Below the pieces are notes generated by a model. That model did no database searches. It was not told the origin of the DNA and saw only the letters and a list, made by a program, of their open reading frames with translations. Below are positions 27,064-35,784 of a stretch of 64,000 bases of DNA, in pieces. The DNA comes from Actinomadura barringtoniae. GTDB lineage: Bacteria; Actinomycetota; Actinomycetes; Streptosporangiales; Streptosporangiaceae. Numbering within the stretch: position 1 is the stretch's first letter; each line of letters starts with the position of its first letter. The position numbers and the translations under genes were made by a program. The stretch covers positions 496,001-560,000 of the forward strand of contig NZ_JAGEOJ010000005.1 of assembly GCF_017573505.1 (NCBI RefSeq), read 5' to 3'.

Positions 27064-28041
27064 ATGAGATCAAGAGCTCGACTGACGATCGCCTCCGCGA
27101 TCGCCGTCGTCTGCGGGGCGGCGGCGCTCATCGCCGTCCTCGCCGGCGGCGGTATACACGGCGTCAGCGCCGCGATCACCGGTGCCGACGGCGCCGACGG
27201 CCAGGCCGTCCGTTACTTCCCCGCCGGCACCGACCTCGGCGGACGGAAGGTCAAGAACCTCAAGGGCAAGCAGTACAAGCAGTACGTCAAGGGCACCAAG
27301 GTCGGCGTGAAGTGCCAGGCCTGGGGCGTCCTCGCGGGCGAGTCCTACATCTGGGACAAGACCACCGACGGCCTGTGGGTGCCCGACTACAACGTGAAGA
27401 CCGGCACGACGCTGTTCGTCCCGGGCATGCCGCGCTGCGACCGTGACAGGCCGTCCGCGGGTCCGGGCACCGGCAAGCCGATCTTCACCGACCCGCGCTG
27501 CGGCACGGCCGGCGCCAAGCACGGCCGCTGGTGGAGCACGACCGAGCCCGCGGTCCGCAAGGCCAAGGGTTCGACGCGCGGCACCTCCAAGGCCAAGGTC
27601 GAGCGGGTCATCAAGGCGGCCCTCTCCCAGACCGGCAAGAAGCTCCCCTACTCCTGGGGCGCGGGCGGCCTGGCCGGGCCGAGCTGCGGCGGCGAGAAGA
27701 ACCACATCCGCGAGAACGTGGACGACTACGACCGCTACGGCTACGACTGCTCCGGGTTCACCGCCTACGCGTTCTGGAAGGGCGCGGGCAAGAACATCGG
27801 CGTCGCCACCGGCAGCCAGGTCAAGTCCGGCACGAAGGTCGCCTACAAGAACCTGCGCCGCGGCGACCTGATCTTCTGGGAGTCGCACCCGGGCACGACC
27901 GACCACGTCGCCCTCTACCTCGGCAAGGGCAAGATCGTCGAGGCCAAGTGGCCGCGCACGACCACCAGCGTGCACGTCCGCACGTTCAAGCGCTCGAAGG
28001 AGGCCGGCCTCTCCCCGTACGCGATCCGCGTCTTCCGCTGA
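27064..28041 (+). CDS. Secreted NlpC/P60-family peptidoglycan hydrolase
   Basis: 325 residues. A signal/anchor helix at about 8-30 and an N-terminal domain with VGVKCQAWG and SYIWDKTTDGLWVPDYNVKT (an SH3-like wall-binding type) precede the NlpC/P60 domain. The catalytic Cys lies in YGYDCSGFTAYAFW and the catalytic His in PGTTDHVALYLG; RGDLIFW separates them. It should cut D-gamma-glutamyl-diaminopimelate bonds in wall peptides. The ATG at 27064 has AAAGGA about 12 bases upstream. The gene is flanked downstream by copy 2 of the palindromic element. Confidence 0.92.
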   Translation: MRSRARLTIASAIAVVCGAAALIAVLAGGGIHGVSAAITGADGADGQAVRYFPAGTDLGGRKVKNLKGKQYKQYVKGTKVGVKCQAWGVLAGESYIWDKTTDGLWVPDYNVKTGTTLFVPGMPRCDRDRPSAGPGTGKPIFTDPRCGTAGAKHGRWWSTTEPAVRKAKGSTRGTSKAKVERVIKAALSQTGKKLPYSWGAGGLAGPSCGGEKNHIRENVDDYDRYGYDCSGFTAYAFWKGAGKNIGVATGSQVKSGTKVAYKNLRRGDLIFWESHPGTTDHVALYLGKGKIVEAKWPRTTTSVHVRTFKRSKEAGLSPYAIRVFR

Positions 28042-28066
28042 CACCCCACCCGCGCGACGCGACCAC

Positions 28067-28131
28067 GCGCCGATCTTGCTCTCACGGCCCTTGGAAACGT
28101 TTCCAAAGGGCGCTGAGAGCAAGATCGGCGC
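28067..28131. repeat. Dispersed palindromic element, copy 2, probable terminator
   Basis: GCGCCGATCTTGCTCTCA (28067-28084) and its perfect complement (28114-28131) form an 18-bp stem; the interior continues with GCCCTTGGAAA / TTTCCAAAGGGC around GGAAACGTTTCC, so nearly the whole 65 bases are self-complementary. The outer stem is the same as at 25772-25836; the inner part has diverged. Confidence 0.88.
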
Positions 28132-28168
28132 ATTTGTGCGGCCCAGTGGGTGGCACACTTGCGGTGCG

Positions 28169-29065
28169 ATGTCCGGGGAGATGAAGGGTCTGAGCCGTTT
28201 GTGGCGGCCGCCGTACGAGCTCGATGTCCGGCTGACCGTGGGCCTGCACCGGCGCGGCGGCGGCGACCCCGCGTTCCGCTTCGACGGGGACGGCACGATC
28301 TGGCGGGCGTCCTGCACGCCCGACGGGCCCGGGACGCTGCGGCTGAACGAGGCGGACGGCGTCATCGAGGCGCGTGCCTGGGGCCCAGGGGCGGCGTGGC
28401 TGCTGGAGGGCGTTCCCGATCTGCTGGGGGCGTCGGACTCGACCGAGGGCTTCCGGCCGACGCACGCGATCATCAAGGACACCATGGAGCAGCGACCCGG
28501 CCTGCGCCTCAGCAGGAGCGGGCGGGTGTTCGAGGCGCTCGTCCCGGCCGTTCTGGAGCAGAAGGTGCTCGGCGTCGAGGCCTGGCGGGCGTGGCGCTAC
28601 CTGCTACGCCGCTTCGGCGAGCCGGCGCCGGGCGCCCCGGACATGCGAGTGCCCCCGCCGCCCGAGGTGTGGGCCAGGATCCCGTCGTGGGAGTGGCACC
28701 GTTCGGGCGCGGAGGCGGTGCGGGCCCGCACCATCATCGGCGCGGCCCGGGTGGCGGGGCGGCTGGAGGCCGACCCGAGCGAGCGGAAGCTGCGTTCGCT
28801 GCCCGGGATCGGGGTGTGGACGGCGGCCGAGATCCGGCAGCGGGCGCTCGGCGACCCCGACGCCGTCTCGGTCGGCGACTACCACCTGCCCGGGATCGTG
28901 GGCTGGGCGCTCACCGGCCGCAAGGTCGACGACGACGGGATGCTCGAGCTGCTGGCGCCGTACGCGGGGCACCGGTACCGGGTCACACGCCTGCTGGAAC
29001 TGTCCGGCGCCCATCCGCCGCGACGCGGCCCCCGCCTTCCCGTGCGTGACTACCGCGGCTTCTGA
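28169..29065 (+). CDS. DNA-3-methyladenine glycosylase-like HhH-GPD protein
   Basis: 298 residues resembling AlkA-type base excision glycosylases. The helix-hairpin-helix reads LRSLPGIGVWTAAEIR, followed by the catalytic-Asp region DAVSVGDYHLP. The N-terminal half (FDGDGTIWRASCTPDGPGT) resembles the AlkA N-terminal beta domain. It would remove alkylated or damaged bases from DNA. The ATG at 28169 gives the family-typical opening before WRPPYELDVRLT. The 3' end overlaps the small leftward gene by 83 bases. Confidence 0.88.
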   Translation: MSGEMKGLSRLWRPPYELDVRLTVGLHRRGGGDPAFRFDGDGTIWRASCTPDGPGTLRLNEADGVIEARAWGPGAAWLLEGVPDLLGASDSTEGFRPTHAIIKDTMEQRPGLRLSRSGRVFEALVPAVLEQKVLGVEAWRAWRYLLRRFGEPAPGAPDMRVPPPPEVWARIPSWEWHRSGAEAVRARTIIGAARVAGRLEADPSERKLRSLPGIGVWTAAEIRQRALGDPDAVSVGDYHLPGIVGWALTGRKVDDDGMLELLAPYAGHRYRVTRLLELSGAHPPRRGPRLPVRDYRGF

Positions 29066-29195
29066 AAGAGGCCGAGGAGCCCCTTCGCCGCAGCCAGAAG
29101 TTGTTCTTGGCCCAGTCGAGGCCGTCACGGGAGTCGGCGCCGAAGATCGGGCCGAAGACGGCGAGGGCGACGAAGAGAGCGAGAACGATCAACAT
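28983..29195 (-). CDS. Small single-helix membrane protein
   Basis: 70 residues opening with one hydrophobic helix (MLIVLALFVALAVFGPIFG) followed by ADSRDGLDWAKNNFW, a pattern seen in many short actinobacterial membrane peptides. AAAGGA lies nine bases before the ATG. The C-terminal 28 residues overlap the glycosylase gene on the opposite strand and look unconserved. Function unknown. Confidence 0.55.
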   Translation of the reverse strand: MLIVLALFVALAVFGPIFGADSRDGLDWAKNNFWLRRRGSSASFRSRGSHAREGGGRVAADGRRTVPAGV

Positions 29196-29338
29196 GGGAC
29201 TGTCCTTTGCGGTGGTGATTGCAGTGGACCCTGGCCGGGGTCCGGGACTATCCCGCGCGGTGTGCCTTTAGTTTGACGTGGTCCAACATTCAGGTCCAGC
29301 GACTATTTCTGGAGGGAATGTGTAAGAATCCCTTCACT

Positions 29339-30310
29339 ATGCTGGATCTGGGGCGGTTGCGGGTGCTTCGCGAGCTGAGGGTGCGCGGGACCGTCAGCGC
29401 CGTCGCGGACGCCCTGGGTTACACGCCTTCCGCGGTCTCCCAGCAGCTCGCCCAGCTGCAGAAGGACGTCAACGTCAAGCTCGTCGAACGGGTCGGCCGC
29501 AGGCTGCGGCTCACCGAGGCGGGCGAGGTCCTCGCCGAGCAGGCCGAGTCCCTGCTCCTCCAGGCGCAGCGGGCCGAGGAGTCCGCCAAGGCGGCGGGCG
29601 GACGCGTCGCCGGAACGGTCAAGGCCGTCGGCTTCCAGACCGCGCTCCTGCACGTGCTGGCTCCGGCGCTGTCCAGGCTGAGGGCCGAGTACCCCGACCT
29701 GTGCGTCGACCTCCTCGACGAGGAGTTCCACCGCGTACTGCAGGGGCTCGCCCTCCAGGAGATCGACCTGGTCATCACCGACGAGTACTCGCATCTGCCG
29801 CGCGCCGTACGCCCCGAGCTCACCGCCGAGACGCTCATCACCGAACGGATGCAGATCGCGCTCCCGGAAGGCCACCGGCTGGCCAAGACCGAGGAGCCCG
29901 TTCACCTCGCCGACCTGGCCGACTGCGCGTGGGCGACCGGGCACATCGGCACCAACCACTCCGACCTGCTGGAGCGGACCTGCGTCGACGTCGCCGGGTT
30001 CCGGCCGGACGTGCGGCATCGGTCCAACGACCTCATGGTGCTGAACGCGGTGATCGCGCACGGCGGCGCGGTCGCGCTCGTACCGGACCTGGCGCTGTCG
30101 CGGTTCGAGTCGGGCATCGTCGCGCGCCCGCTGGCCGAGACGCAGGTGTGGCGGCGGATGGTGCTGTGGACTCGGGTCGGCGCCGAGGAACGCCCGTCGG
30201 TCCACGCCGTCGCGCGGGTGGTGCGGGCGACCGCCGACGAGCTGGTCGCCCAGCGTCCCAGCCTGATCCGCGGCGATCTTCAGGATGAGAGCGCCGATCC
30301 ACAGGGCTAG
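29339..30310 (+). CDS. LysR-family transcriptional regulator
   Basis: 323 residues. The winged helix-turn-helix is LRVLRELRVRGTVSAVADAL followed by YTPSAVSQQLAQLQ, and the rest is the two-lobed effector domain (VKAVGFQTALLHVLAPALS, LALQEIDLVITDEY). The ATG at 29339 matches relatives that start LDL; the in-frame ATG at 29328 sits only one base after GGAGGG and is less likely, though that GGAGGG is 12 bases from 29339. Divergent from the small membrane protein. Effector unknown; fbiC downstream is a possible target, unproven. Confidence 0.9.
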   Translation: MLDLGRLRVLRELRVRGTVSAVADALGYTPSAVSQQLAQLQKDVNVKLVERVGRRLRLTEAGEVLAEQAESLLLQAQRAEESAKAAGGRVAGTVKAVGFQTALLHVLAPALSRLRAEYPDLCVDLLDEEFHRVLQGLALQEIDLVITDEYSHLPRAVRPELTAETLITERMQIALPEGHRLAKTEEPVHLADLADCAWATGHIGTNHSDLLERTCVDVAGFRPDVRHRSNDLMVLNAVIAHGGAVALVPDLALSRFESGIVARPLAETQVWRRMVLWTRVGAEERPSVHAVARVVRATADELVAQRPSLIRGDLQDESADPQG

Positions 30311-30415
30311 ATGCGGACCGGACCGGCGGGAATAGGCTCGACCTGCGGGCGGCTGGACTTAACAACCTCTTCACCTCGAGGTACCCCAGGGCTCCAGAAA
30401 CTATGACGCTTGGCA

Positions 30416-30421
30416 TAGAGT
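30416..30421 (+). promoter_or_regulatory. -10 element for leaderless fbiC
   Basis: TAGAGT is seven bases upstream of ATG 30429; no ribosome-binding site is present. The same layout occurs at fbiA. Confidence 0.55.
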
Positions 30422-30428
30422 GCCGTTC

Positions 30429-32993
30429 ATGGACGCTGGTGTGACGGAGTCCGCGCTCCGCAGGGCCTTGGCCCGGGCACGCGACGGCAAGACACTCGAC
30501 CTCTCCGAGGCGACCACCCTGCTGCACGCCCGCGGCGCGCAGCTGGGCGACCTCCTGACGTACGCCTCACGCGTGCGCGACTCCGGGCTGGAGGCGGTGG
30601 GACGCCCCGGCGTCATCACCTACAGCCGCGGCGTCTTCATCCCGCTGACCCGCTTGTGCCGGGACCGCTGTGGCTACTGCACGTTCGCCACCGTTCCGCA
30701 CAAGCTGGAGTCGCCCTACCTCAGCCCCGACGAGGTCCTGGACATCGCCCGCAAGGGCGCGGAGATGGGCTGCAAGGAGGCCCTCTTCACGCTCGGCGAC
30801 AAGCCCGAGGACCGCTGGAAGGCCGCCCGCGACTGGCTCGACGCGCACGGCTACGACGACACGATCTCCTACGTCCGCGCGATGGCCATCCGCGTGCTGG
30901 AGGAGACGGGGCTGCTCCCCCACCTCAACCCCGGCGTCATGAACTGGCGCGACTTCCAGCGGCTCAAGCCCGTGTCGGCCTCCATGGGCATGATGCTGGA
31001 GACTACGGCGACCCGGCTCTTCAGCGAGAAGGGCGGGGCGCACTTCGGCTCCCCCGACAAGGACCCGGCCGTGCGGCTGCGCGTCCTGGAGGACGCGGGC
31101 CGCACCAACACCCCGTTCACCACCGGCATCCTCATCGGCATCGGCGAGACGCTCACCGAACGCGCCGAGTCGATCTTCGCGATCCGCAAGACCATGCGGG
31201 AGTACGGCGCGATCCAGGAGATCATCGTCCAGAACTTCCGCGCCAAGCCCGACACCAAGATGCGCGCCACCCCCGACGCGCTCCCCGAGGAACTGGCCGC
31301 GACCATCGCGGTGGCCCGCCTGGTGCTCGGCCCGAAGGCCCGCATCCAGGCTCCGCCCAACCTGGTCGGCGGCGAGTTCGAGCTGATGCTGCGCGCCGGG
31401 ATCGACGACTGGGGCGGCGTCTCGCCGGTCACGATCGACCACGTCAACCCCGAGCGCCCGTGGCCGCAGATCGACGACCTCACCGCCCGTACCGCCGAGC
31501 TCGGCTTCACGCTCCGCGAGCGGCTGCCGATCTACCCCGAGTACGTCAAGCGCGGCGAGCCGTGGATCGACCCGCGCATCATGGGCCACATCACCGCCCT
31601 CTCCGAGCGTTCGACCGGCCTCGCCGACGACGCCAAGACCCCCGAGGGCCGGCCCTGGCAGGAGCCCGACGGCGGGTTCGAGGCGTTCGGCGGAACGGGC
31701 CGCACCGACCTGCACGTGGAGATCGACACCACCGGCCGCACCTCGGACCGGCGCGACGACTTCGACTCGGTGTACGGCGACTGGGACGCGCTCCGCGACC
31801 GCATGTCCGCGCCGCAGCGCTTCGACTCCGACATCAAGGCCGCCCTCGCCCACGCCGAGGCCGACCCCGCCGGCCTCTCCGACGACGAGGCCCTGGCCCT
31901 CCTGCACGCCGACGGCCCCGAGCTCGACGCGCTCACCAGGATCGCCGACGACCTGCGCCGCGAGACCGTGGGCGACGACGTGACCTACGTCGTCACCCGC
32001 AACATCAACTTCACCAACGTCTGTTACACCGGCTGCCGGTTCTGCGCGTTCGCCCAGAGACGCACCGACGCCGACGCCTACACCCTCTCTCTGGAACAAG
32101 TCGGGGACCGCGTGGACCAGGCCTGGGAGGCCGGTGCCACCGAGATCTGCATGCAGGGCGGCATCCACCCCGACCTGCCGGGCACCGCCTACTTCGACCT
32201 CGCCCGCGAGGTGAAGAAGCGCGCGCCGGAGATCCACCTGCACTCCTACAGCCCGATGGAGGTCATCAACGGCACCGCCCGTACCGACATGTCGCTACGG
32301 GAGTGGCTCCAGGAGGCCAAGGCCGCGGGCGTCGACTCGCTCCCCGGCACCGCCGCCGAGATCCTCGACGACGACGTGCGGTGGGTGCTCACCAAGGGCA
32401 AGCTCCCGACCGACCAGTGGATCGAGGTCGTCACGACCGCGCACGAGGTCGGCCTCCGCACCACCTCGACGATGATGTACGGCCACGTGGACACCCCGTC
32501 GCACTGGGTCGCGCACCTGAAGCTGCTGCGCTCGATCCAGGAGCGCACCGGCGGCTTCACCGAGTTCGTGCTGCTGCCGTTCGTGCACCACAACTCGCCG
32601 ATCTACCTCGCCGGCCTGGCCCGCCCCGGGCCCACGGTCCGCGAGAACATCGCCGTCCACGCGCTGGCCCGCATCCTGCTGCACGGCGCGATCCCCAACA
32701 TCCAGACCTCCTGGGTGAAGCTCGGCGACGAGATCGCGACCCGCGTCCTCCAGGGCGGCGTCAACGACCTGGGCGGCACCCTGATGGAGGAGACCATCAG
32801 CCGGATGGCGGGCTCGGAGAACGGCTCGTTCAAGACCATCAGCTCCCTGGAGGCCATCGCCGCCGCCGCCGGCCGCCCCGCCGTCCAACGCACCACCGAG
32901 TACGGCCGCCCGTCCGCCGAACGCGTCCAAGCCGCCCGCCGCACCGACGGCGTCGGCCACTTCGGAAAGGGCCTCCCGCTGGTCAGCAGCTGA
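30429..32993 (+). CDS. fbiC: FbiC: 7,8-didemethyl-8-hydroxy-5-deazariboflavin (Fo) synthase
   Basis: 854 residues: a fusion of the two radical-SAM enzymes CofG and CofH, which together make the deazaflavin Fo from tyrosine and a pyrimidine precursor of riboflavin. The N-terminal half has the iron-sulfur motif CRDRCGYC (Cys77, 81, 84) and the C-terminal half CYTGCRFC (Cys532, 536, 539). [11 protein letters not shown] and [14 protein letters not shown] are characteristic of the second half. The ATG at 30429 is preferred over the GTG at 30420 because the -10 box overlaps the latter. Full length as in mycobacteria. Confidence 0.97.
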   Translation: MDAGVTESALRRALARARDGKTLDLSEATTLLHARGAQLGDLLTYASRVRDSGLEAVGRPGVITYSRGVFIPLTRLCRDRCGYCTFATVPHKLESPYLSPDEVLDIARKGAEMGCKEALFTLGDKPEDRWKAARDWLDAHGYDDTISYVRAMAIRVLEETGLLPHLNPGVMNWRDFQRLKPVSASMGMMLETTATRLFSEKGGAHFGSPDKDPAVRLRVLEDAGRTNTPFTTGILIGIGETLTERAESIFAIRKTMREYGAIQEIIVQNFRAKPDTKMRATPDALPEELAATIAVARLVLGPKARIQAPPNLVGGEFELMLRAGIDDWGGVSPVTIDHVNPERPWPQIDDLTARTAELGFTLRERLPIYPEYVKRGEPWIDPRIMGHITALSERSTGLADDAKTPEGRPWQEPDGGFEAFGGTGRTDLHVEIDTTGRTSDRRDDFDSVYGDWDALRDRMSAPQRFDSDIKAALAHAEADPAGLSDDEALALLHADGPELDALTRIADDLRRETVGDDVTYVVTRNINFTNVCYTGCRFCAFAQRRTDADAYTLSLEQVGDRVDQAWEAGATEICMQGGIHPDLPGTAYFDLAREVKKRAPEIHLHSYSPMEVINGTARTDMSLREWLQEAKAAGVDSLPGTAAEILDDDVRWVLTKGKLPTDQWIEVVTTAHEVGLRTTSTMMYGHVDTPSHWVAHLKLLRSIQERTGGFTEFVLLPFVHHNSPIYLAGLARPGPTVRENIAVHALARILLHGAIPNIQTSWVKLGDEIATRVLQGGVNDLGGTLMEETISRMAGSENGSFKTISSLEAIAAAAGRPAVQRTTEYGRPSAERVQAARRTDGVGHFGKGLPLVSS

Positions 32994-33014
32994 CCACACG
33001 CGTGAGCCCGCTGC

Positions 33015-33049
33015 CCGCGCGGCGCCGTAACGCCCCTGGCGCCGCGCGG
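33015..33049. terminator. Hairpin terminator between convergent genes
   Basis: CCGCGCGGCGCC and GGCGCCGCGCGG form a perfect 12-bp stem with an 11-base loop, between fbiC and the coiled-coil gene. Confidence 0.72.
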
Positions 33050-33058
33050 ACAACCGGC

Positions 33059-33337
33059 CTATGCCATGCGGTCGAGCTGGGCCACGACCCTGGCCAGGAT
33101 CCTGCCCTGCTCCTCCTGGGTCGCTCGTAGCTTGCCGAACTCACCCATCATGAGATTGAAGCCCGACTTCATGTCTTCCTTGGTGGCGAAGACTTCGTGC
33201 AGCGCAGCGAACTCCTGCCGAGTCTCCTCGCGCAGTGCGGCGAGGTCGTCTTTGGTGGCGAGGTTGACGAGGTCCTGCTTGGTCGCCAGGTCGCCCAGGC
33301 GGATGTCCTCGACGCGAGGCGTGTCGGTCATGGTCAT
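33059..33337 (-). CDS. Small coiled-coil protein
   Basis: 92 residues, nearly all predicted helical. It contains repeats of a TK-x-DL unit (DLATKQDLVNLATKDDL, VFATKEDMK), a pattern shared with DUF1640/CCDC90-like and other short coiled-coil proteins. AAAGGG precedes the ATG. No catalytic motif. It lies between fbiC and the nucleotidyltransferase without an obvious partner; function unknown. Confidence 0.75.
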   Translation of the reverse strand: MTMTDTPRVEDIRLGDLATKQDLVNLATKDDLAALREETRQEFAALHEVFATKEDMKSGFNLMMGEFGKLRATQEEQGRILARVVAQLDRMA

Positions 33338-33398
33338 CTGGACCCTTTCTCTCGGGGGACCATCAGACTACGGAACGTCAACGACGCAATTCGGACTG

Positions 33399-34466
33399 TC
33401 ACGCGTCTGTGGAAAACCTGACGGCGGTGGGGGGGAGGGCTATGCCGGGCCAGAGGCGGAGGCCGTCGCGGAGTTCGTTGCCGGGGCCTACGAGGGCGCC
33501 GTCGCCGAGGATGACGCCGTCGAGGGTGGCGCCGGGGCCGACGCGGGCGCCGCGGCCCACTACTGAGTCGCGGACGGTGGCGCCTTCGGCGACGAAGGCG
33601 CCGTCCTGGAGGACGCTGCCGAGCACGGTGGCGCCGGCCTCGATCTCGGCTCCGCGGCCGACGGTGGTGCCGTCGCGGACGACGGCGCGCGGGGAGACGA
33701 CGGCGCCGTCCAGGATGAGGCGCTCGCCGGGGTCGCCGGGCATGGCGGCGGAGGCGATCCGGCCGAGCACCAGGTCGCAGGAGCCGCGGACGAAGGCCTG
33801 GGGGGTGCCGACGTCGAGCCAGTACCCGGACTCGACGTAGCCCATGACGACGGCGCCGGAGGAGATGAGGCCGGGGAAGGTCTCGCGTTCGACGGAGACG
33901 ACCTCGTCCTCGGGGATGGTGTCGATCGCGTCGCGGCGGAAGACGTAGCAGCCCGCGTTGATCTGGTCGGTGACCGGGTGGTTGGTCTTCTCCAGGAACG
34001 CGGTGACGCGGCCGTCGGCGTCGGTCGGGACGCAGCCGAAGCGGGACGGGTCCTCGACCTCGACGAGGTGGAGGGTGACCGCGGCGCCCGCCTTCTCGTG
34101 GACCGACACCTGGGCGGTCACATCGTGGCCGGAGAGGATGTCGCCGTTGAGGATGAGGACGGGCTCGTTGGAGGAGCAGGTGAGCGCCTTGGCGGCGTTG
34201 CGGATCGCGCCGGCCGTGCCGAGCGGGCGCCTCTCGCTGACGTAGGCGAGGTCGACGCCGTACGCGTGCGAGCCGAAGGCGGCCTCGAACATCTCCGCGC
34301 GGTAGGAGGTGGCGAACACGATGCGGTCCACGCCCGCGGCGTGGGCGCGGGCCAGCTGGTGCGCGAGGAAGGCCACGCCGGCGGTCGGCAGCAGCGGCTT
34401 CGGGGTCGAGATCGTCAGCGGTCGCAGCCGGGTTCCCTGTCCCCCGACCAGCAGGATGGCTTCCAA
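33399..34466 (-). CDS. Mannose-1-phosphate guanylyltransferase-like sugar nucleotidyltransferase
   Basis: 355 residues. The Rossmann-type nucleotidyltransferase domain starts AILLVGGQGTRLRPLT with STPKPLLP, and has NGDILSG as the metal-binding acid motif and GYWLDVGTPQAF. A left-handed beta-helix of hexapeptide repeats (about 240-345) follows. Position matches Rv3264c (GDP-mannose pyrophosphorylase) and the mutase is in the same window, so GTP plus mannose-1-P is the best guess; the substrate is inferred. The TTG start is supported by GGAAGG seven bases upstream. Confidence 0.9.
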   Translation of the reverse strand: MEAILLVGGQGTRLRPLTISTPKPLLPTAGVAFLAHQLARAHAAGVDRIVFATSYRAEMFEAAFGSHAYGVDLAYVSERRPLGTAGAIRNAAKALTCSSNEPVLILNGDILSGHDVTAQVSVHEKAGAAVTLHLVEVEDPSRFGCVPTDADGRVTAFLEKTNHPVTDQINAGCYVFRRDAIDTIPEDEVVSVERETFPGLISSGAVVMGYVESGYWLDVGTPQAFVRGSCDLVLGRIASAAMPGDPGERLILDGAVVSPRAVVRDGTTVGRGAEIEAGATVLGSVLQDGAFVAEGATVRDSVVGRGARVGPGATLDGVILGDGALVGPGNELRDGLRLWPGIALPPTAVRFSTDA

Positions 34467-34517
34467 CGGCTTCCTTCCTCGTGCAGGCAGGTCGTGCGAG
34501 CCTAATGGGGACGGACC

Positions 34518-35660
34518 TTAGTGGGACGCCGCGTACTGCGTGATGGCCCTCTCAAAAGATTCAAGGTGTGCTTGCGCGGACGCCTCCCAGCTGAACTGCT
34601 GGGAACGGGCGTACGCGGCCTCGGCCAGGTCCTGGCGGCGCGCGTCGTCCGACAGCAGGGAGCTGAGGGCACGGCAGATGCCCCACGCGTCGGGCTCGGT
34701 GTAGGCGACCGCGTCCCCGCCGACCTCGGGCAGCGGGCCCCGGCGGGTCGTCAGCACGGGAGCACCGCAGGACATGGCCTCAAGGACGGGAAGGCCGAAG
34801 CCCTCGCCGCGGCTCGGGAGAGCGACCACGCGGGCGCCACCGAAGAAGCCCGGCAGCGCCGACCAGGGCAGGTAGCCAGGGCGCACCACCTTGAGCTGCA
34901 ACGGAACGGTCGCCAGTGCCGCGTCCACCTCGTCGTCCCAGCCGCCGCTCCCCGCCAGCACCAGTGCAGGCGGGTCGGGATGGTCCGACACCGCACGCGC
35001 CCAGCCTCTGATCAGGTTCGGAACGTTCTTGCGCGGCTCCAGCGCGCCGAGGTAGGCGATGTAGGGCCGGCCGTGCAGGCCGAGCCGGTCCGACACCTTC
35101 TTGACCTCGACCTCCGACGGCCGATGGAAGATCTTGTGGTCGACGCCGTGGTAGGCCACGTCGATGTGGGTGGGGTCGGCGTCCAGCAGCGACACCAGCT
35201 CGTCCCTGGTGGCCCTGGACGGCGCGATCAGCCGGGTCGCCCGGCGCGCCGCGGTACGGGTCGCGGACTTGATGTAGGTGGACCGGATCGGGTCGTGCCC
35301 CTCGGCCTCGCCGAACACGGTCACGTCGTGGATCGTCACGACCGTCGGCAGCCCGGCCCGCATCGGCAGGATGTAGGCGGGCAGATGGATGACGTCCGCC
35401 CCGACCTGCTGCGCGACGTACGGCAGGCCGGTCTGTTCCCACGCCAGCCGCGAGGCGCGGTGCGACAGCGCCGCCGGCCCGGCGACGATCCGCGCCCCCG
35501 GCGCGATCAGTCCGTACCGTTCCTCGTCGGCGCGCTGGCACGCGACCGCGAGATCCGCGCCCTGCGCGTGCAGAGCGGCCAGCAACCCGTCGATGTAGCG
35601 GCACAGCGCCCCACGATCGGCGGGTACGGCAGTGGCGTCGACAAGGATCCGAGGCGCCAC
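34518..35660 (-). CDS. Glycosyltransferase family 4
   Basis: 380 residues with GT-B fold. The C-terminal donor-binding domain has YLGALEPRKNVPNLI, the Glu-rich motif GEGFGLPVLEAMSCGAPVL, and TTRRGPLPEVGGDA. It adds a sugar from a nucleotide donor to a lipid-linked or wall glycan, keeping anomeric configuration. GTG at 35660 has AAGGGGG seven bases upstream. It sits where mycobacteria have the rhamnosyltransferase WbbL, but that is a GT2, so this is a different enzyme. Same strand as and 51 bases upstream of the nucleotidyltransferase. Confidence 0.92.
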   Translation of the reverse strand: MAPRILVDATAVPADRGALCRYIDGLLAALHAQGADLAVACQRADEERYGLIAPGARIVAGPAALSHRASRLAWEQTGLPYVAQQVGADVIHLPAYILPMRAGLPTVVTIHDVTVFGEAEGHDPIRSTYIKSATRTAARRATRLIAPSRATRDELVSLLDADPTHIDVAYHGVDHKIFHRPSEVEVKKVSDRLGLHGRPYIAYLGALEPRKNVPNLIRGWARAVSDHPDPPALVLAGSGGWDDEVDAALATVPLQLKVVRPGYLPWSALPGFFGGARVVALPSRGEGFGLPVLEAMSCGAPVLTTRRGPLPEVGGDAVAYTEPDAWGICRALSSLLSDDARRQDLAEAAYARSQQFSWEASAQAHLESFERAITQYAASH

Positions 35661-35784
35661 GGTGCCCCCTTATGTCCCGGTGAGCGCGAAGTGATGGGGA
35701 TCACTCCCCACCAGTCCGAGCCTACGCCGATCTCGGGAGCGGTGGGGCGAAGCCACGGGGGCGAAACACGGCCCCGGGTGGAAG

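Noticed and set aside
28091..28106. GGAAACGTTTCC as a LacI-family operator
   Set aside because: It is the tip of a terminator-like palindrome downstream of a gene, and is absent from the other copy of the element.
34518..35660. WbbL rhamnosyltransferase by synteny
   Set aside because: The protein has a GT4 (GT-B) fold, whereas WbbL is GT2, and no rmlD is nearby.
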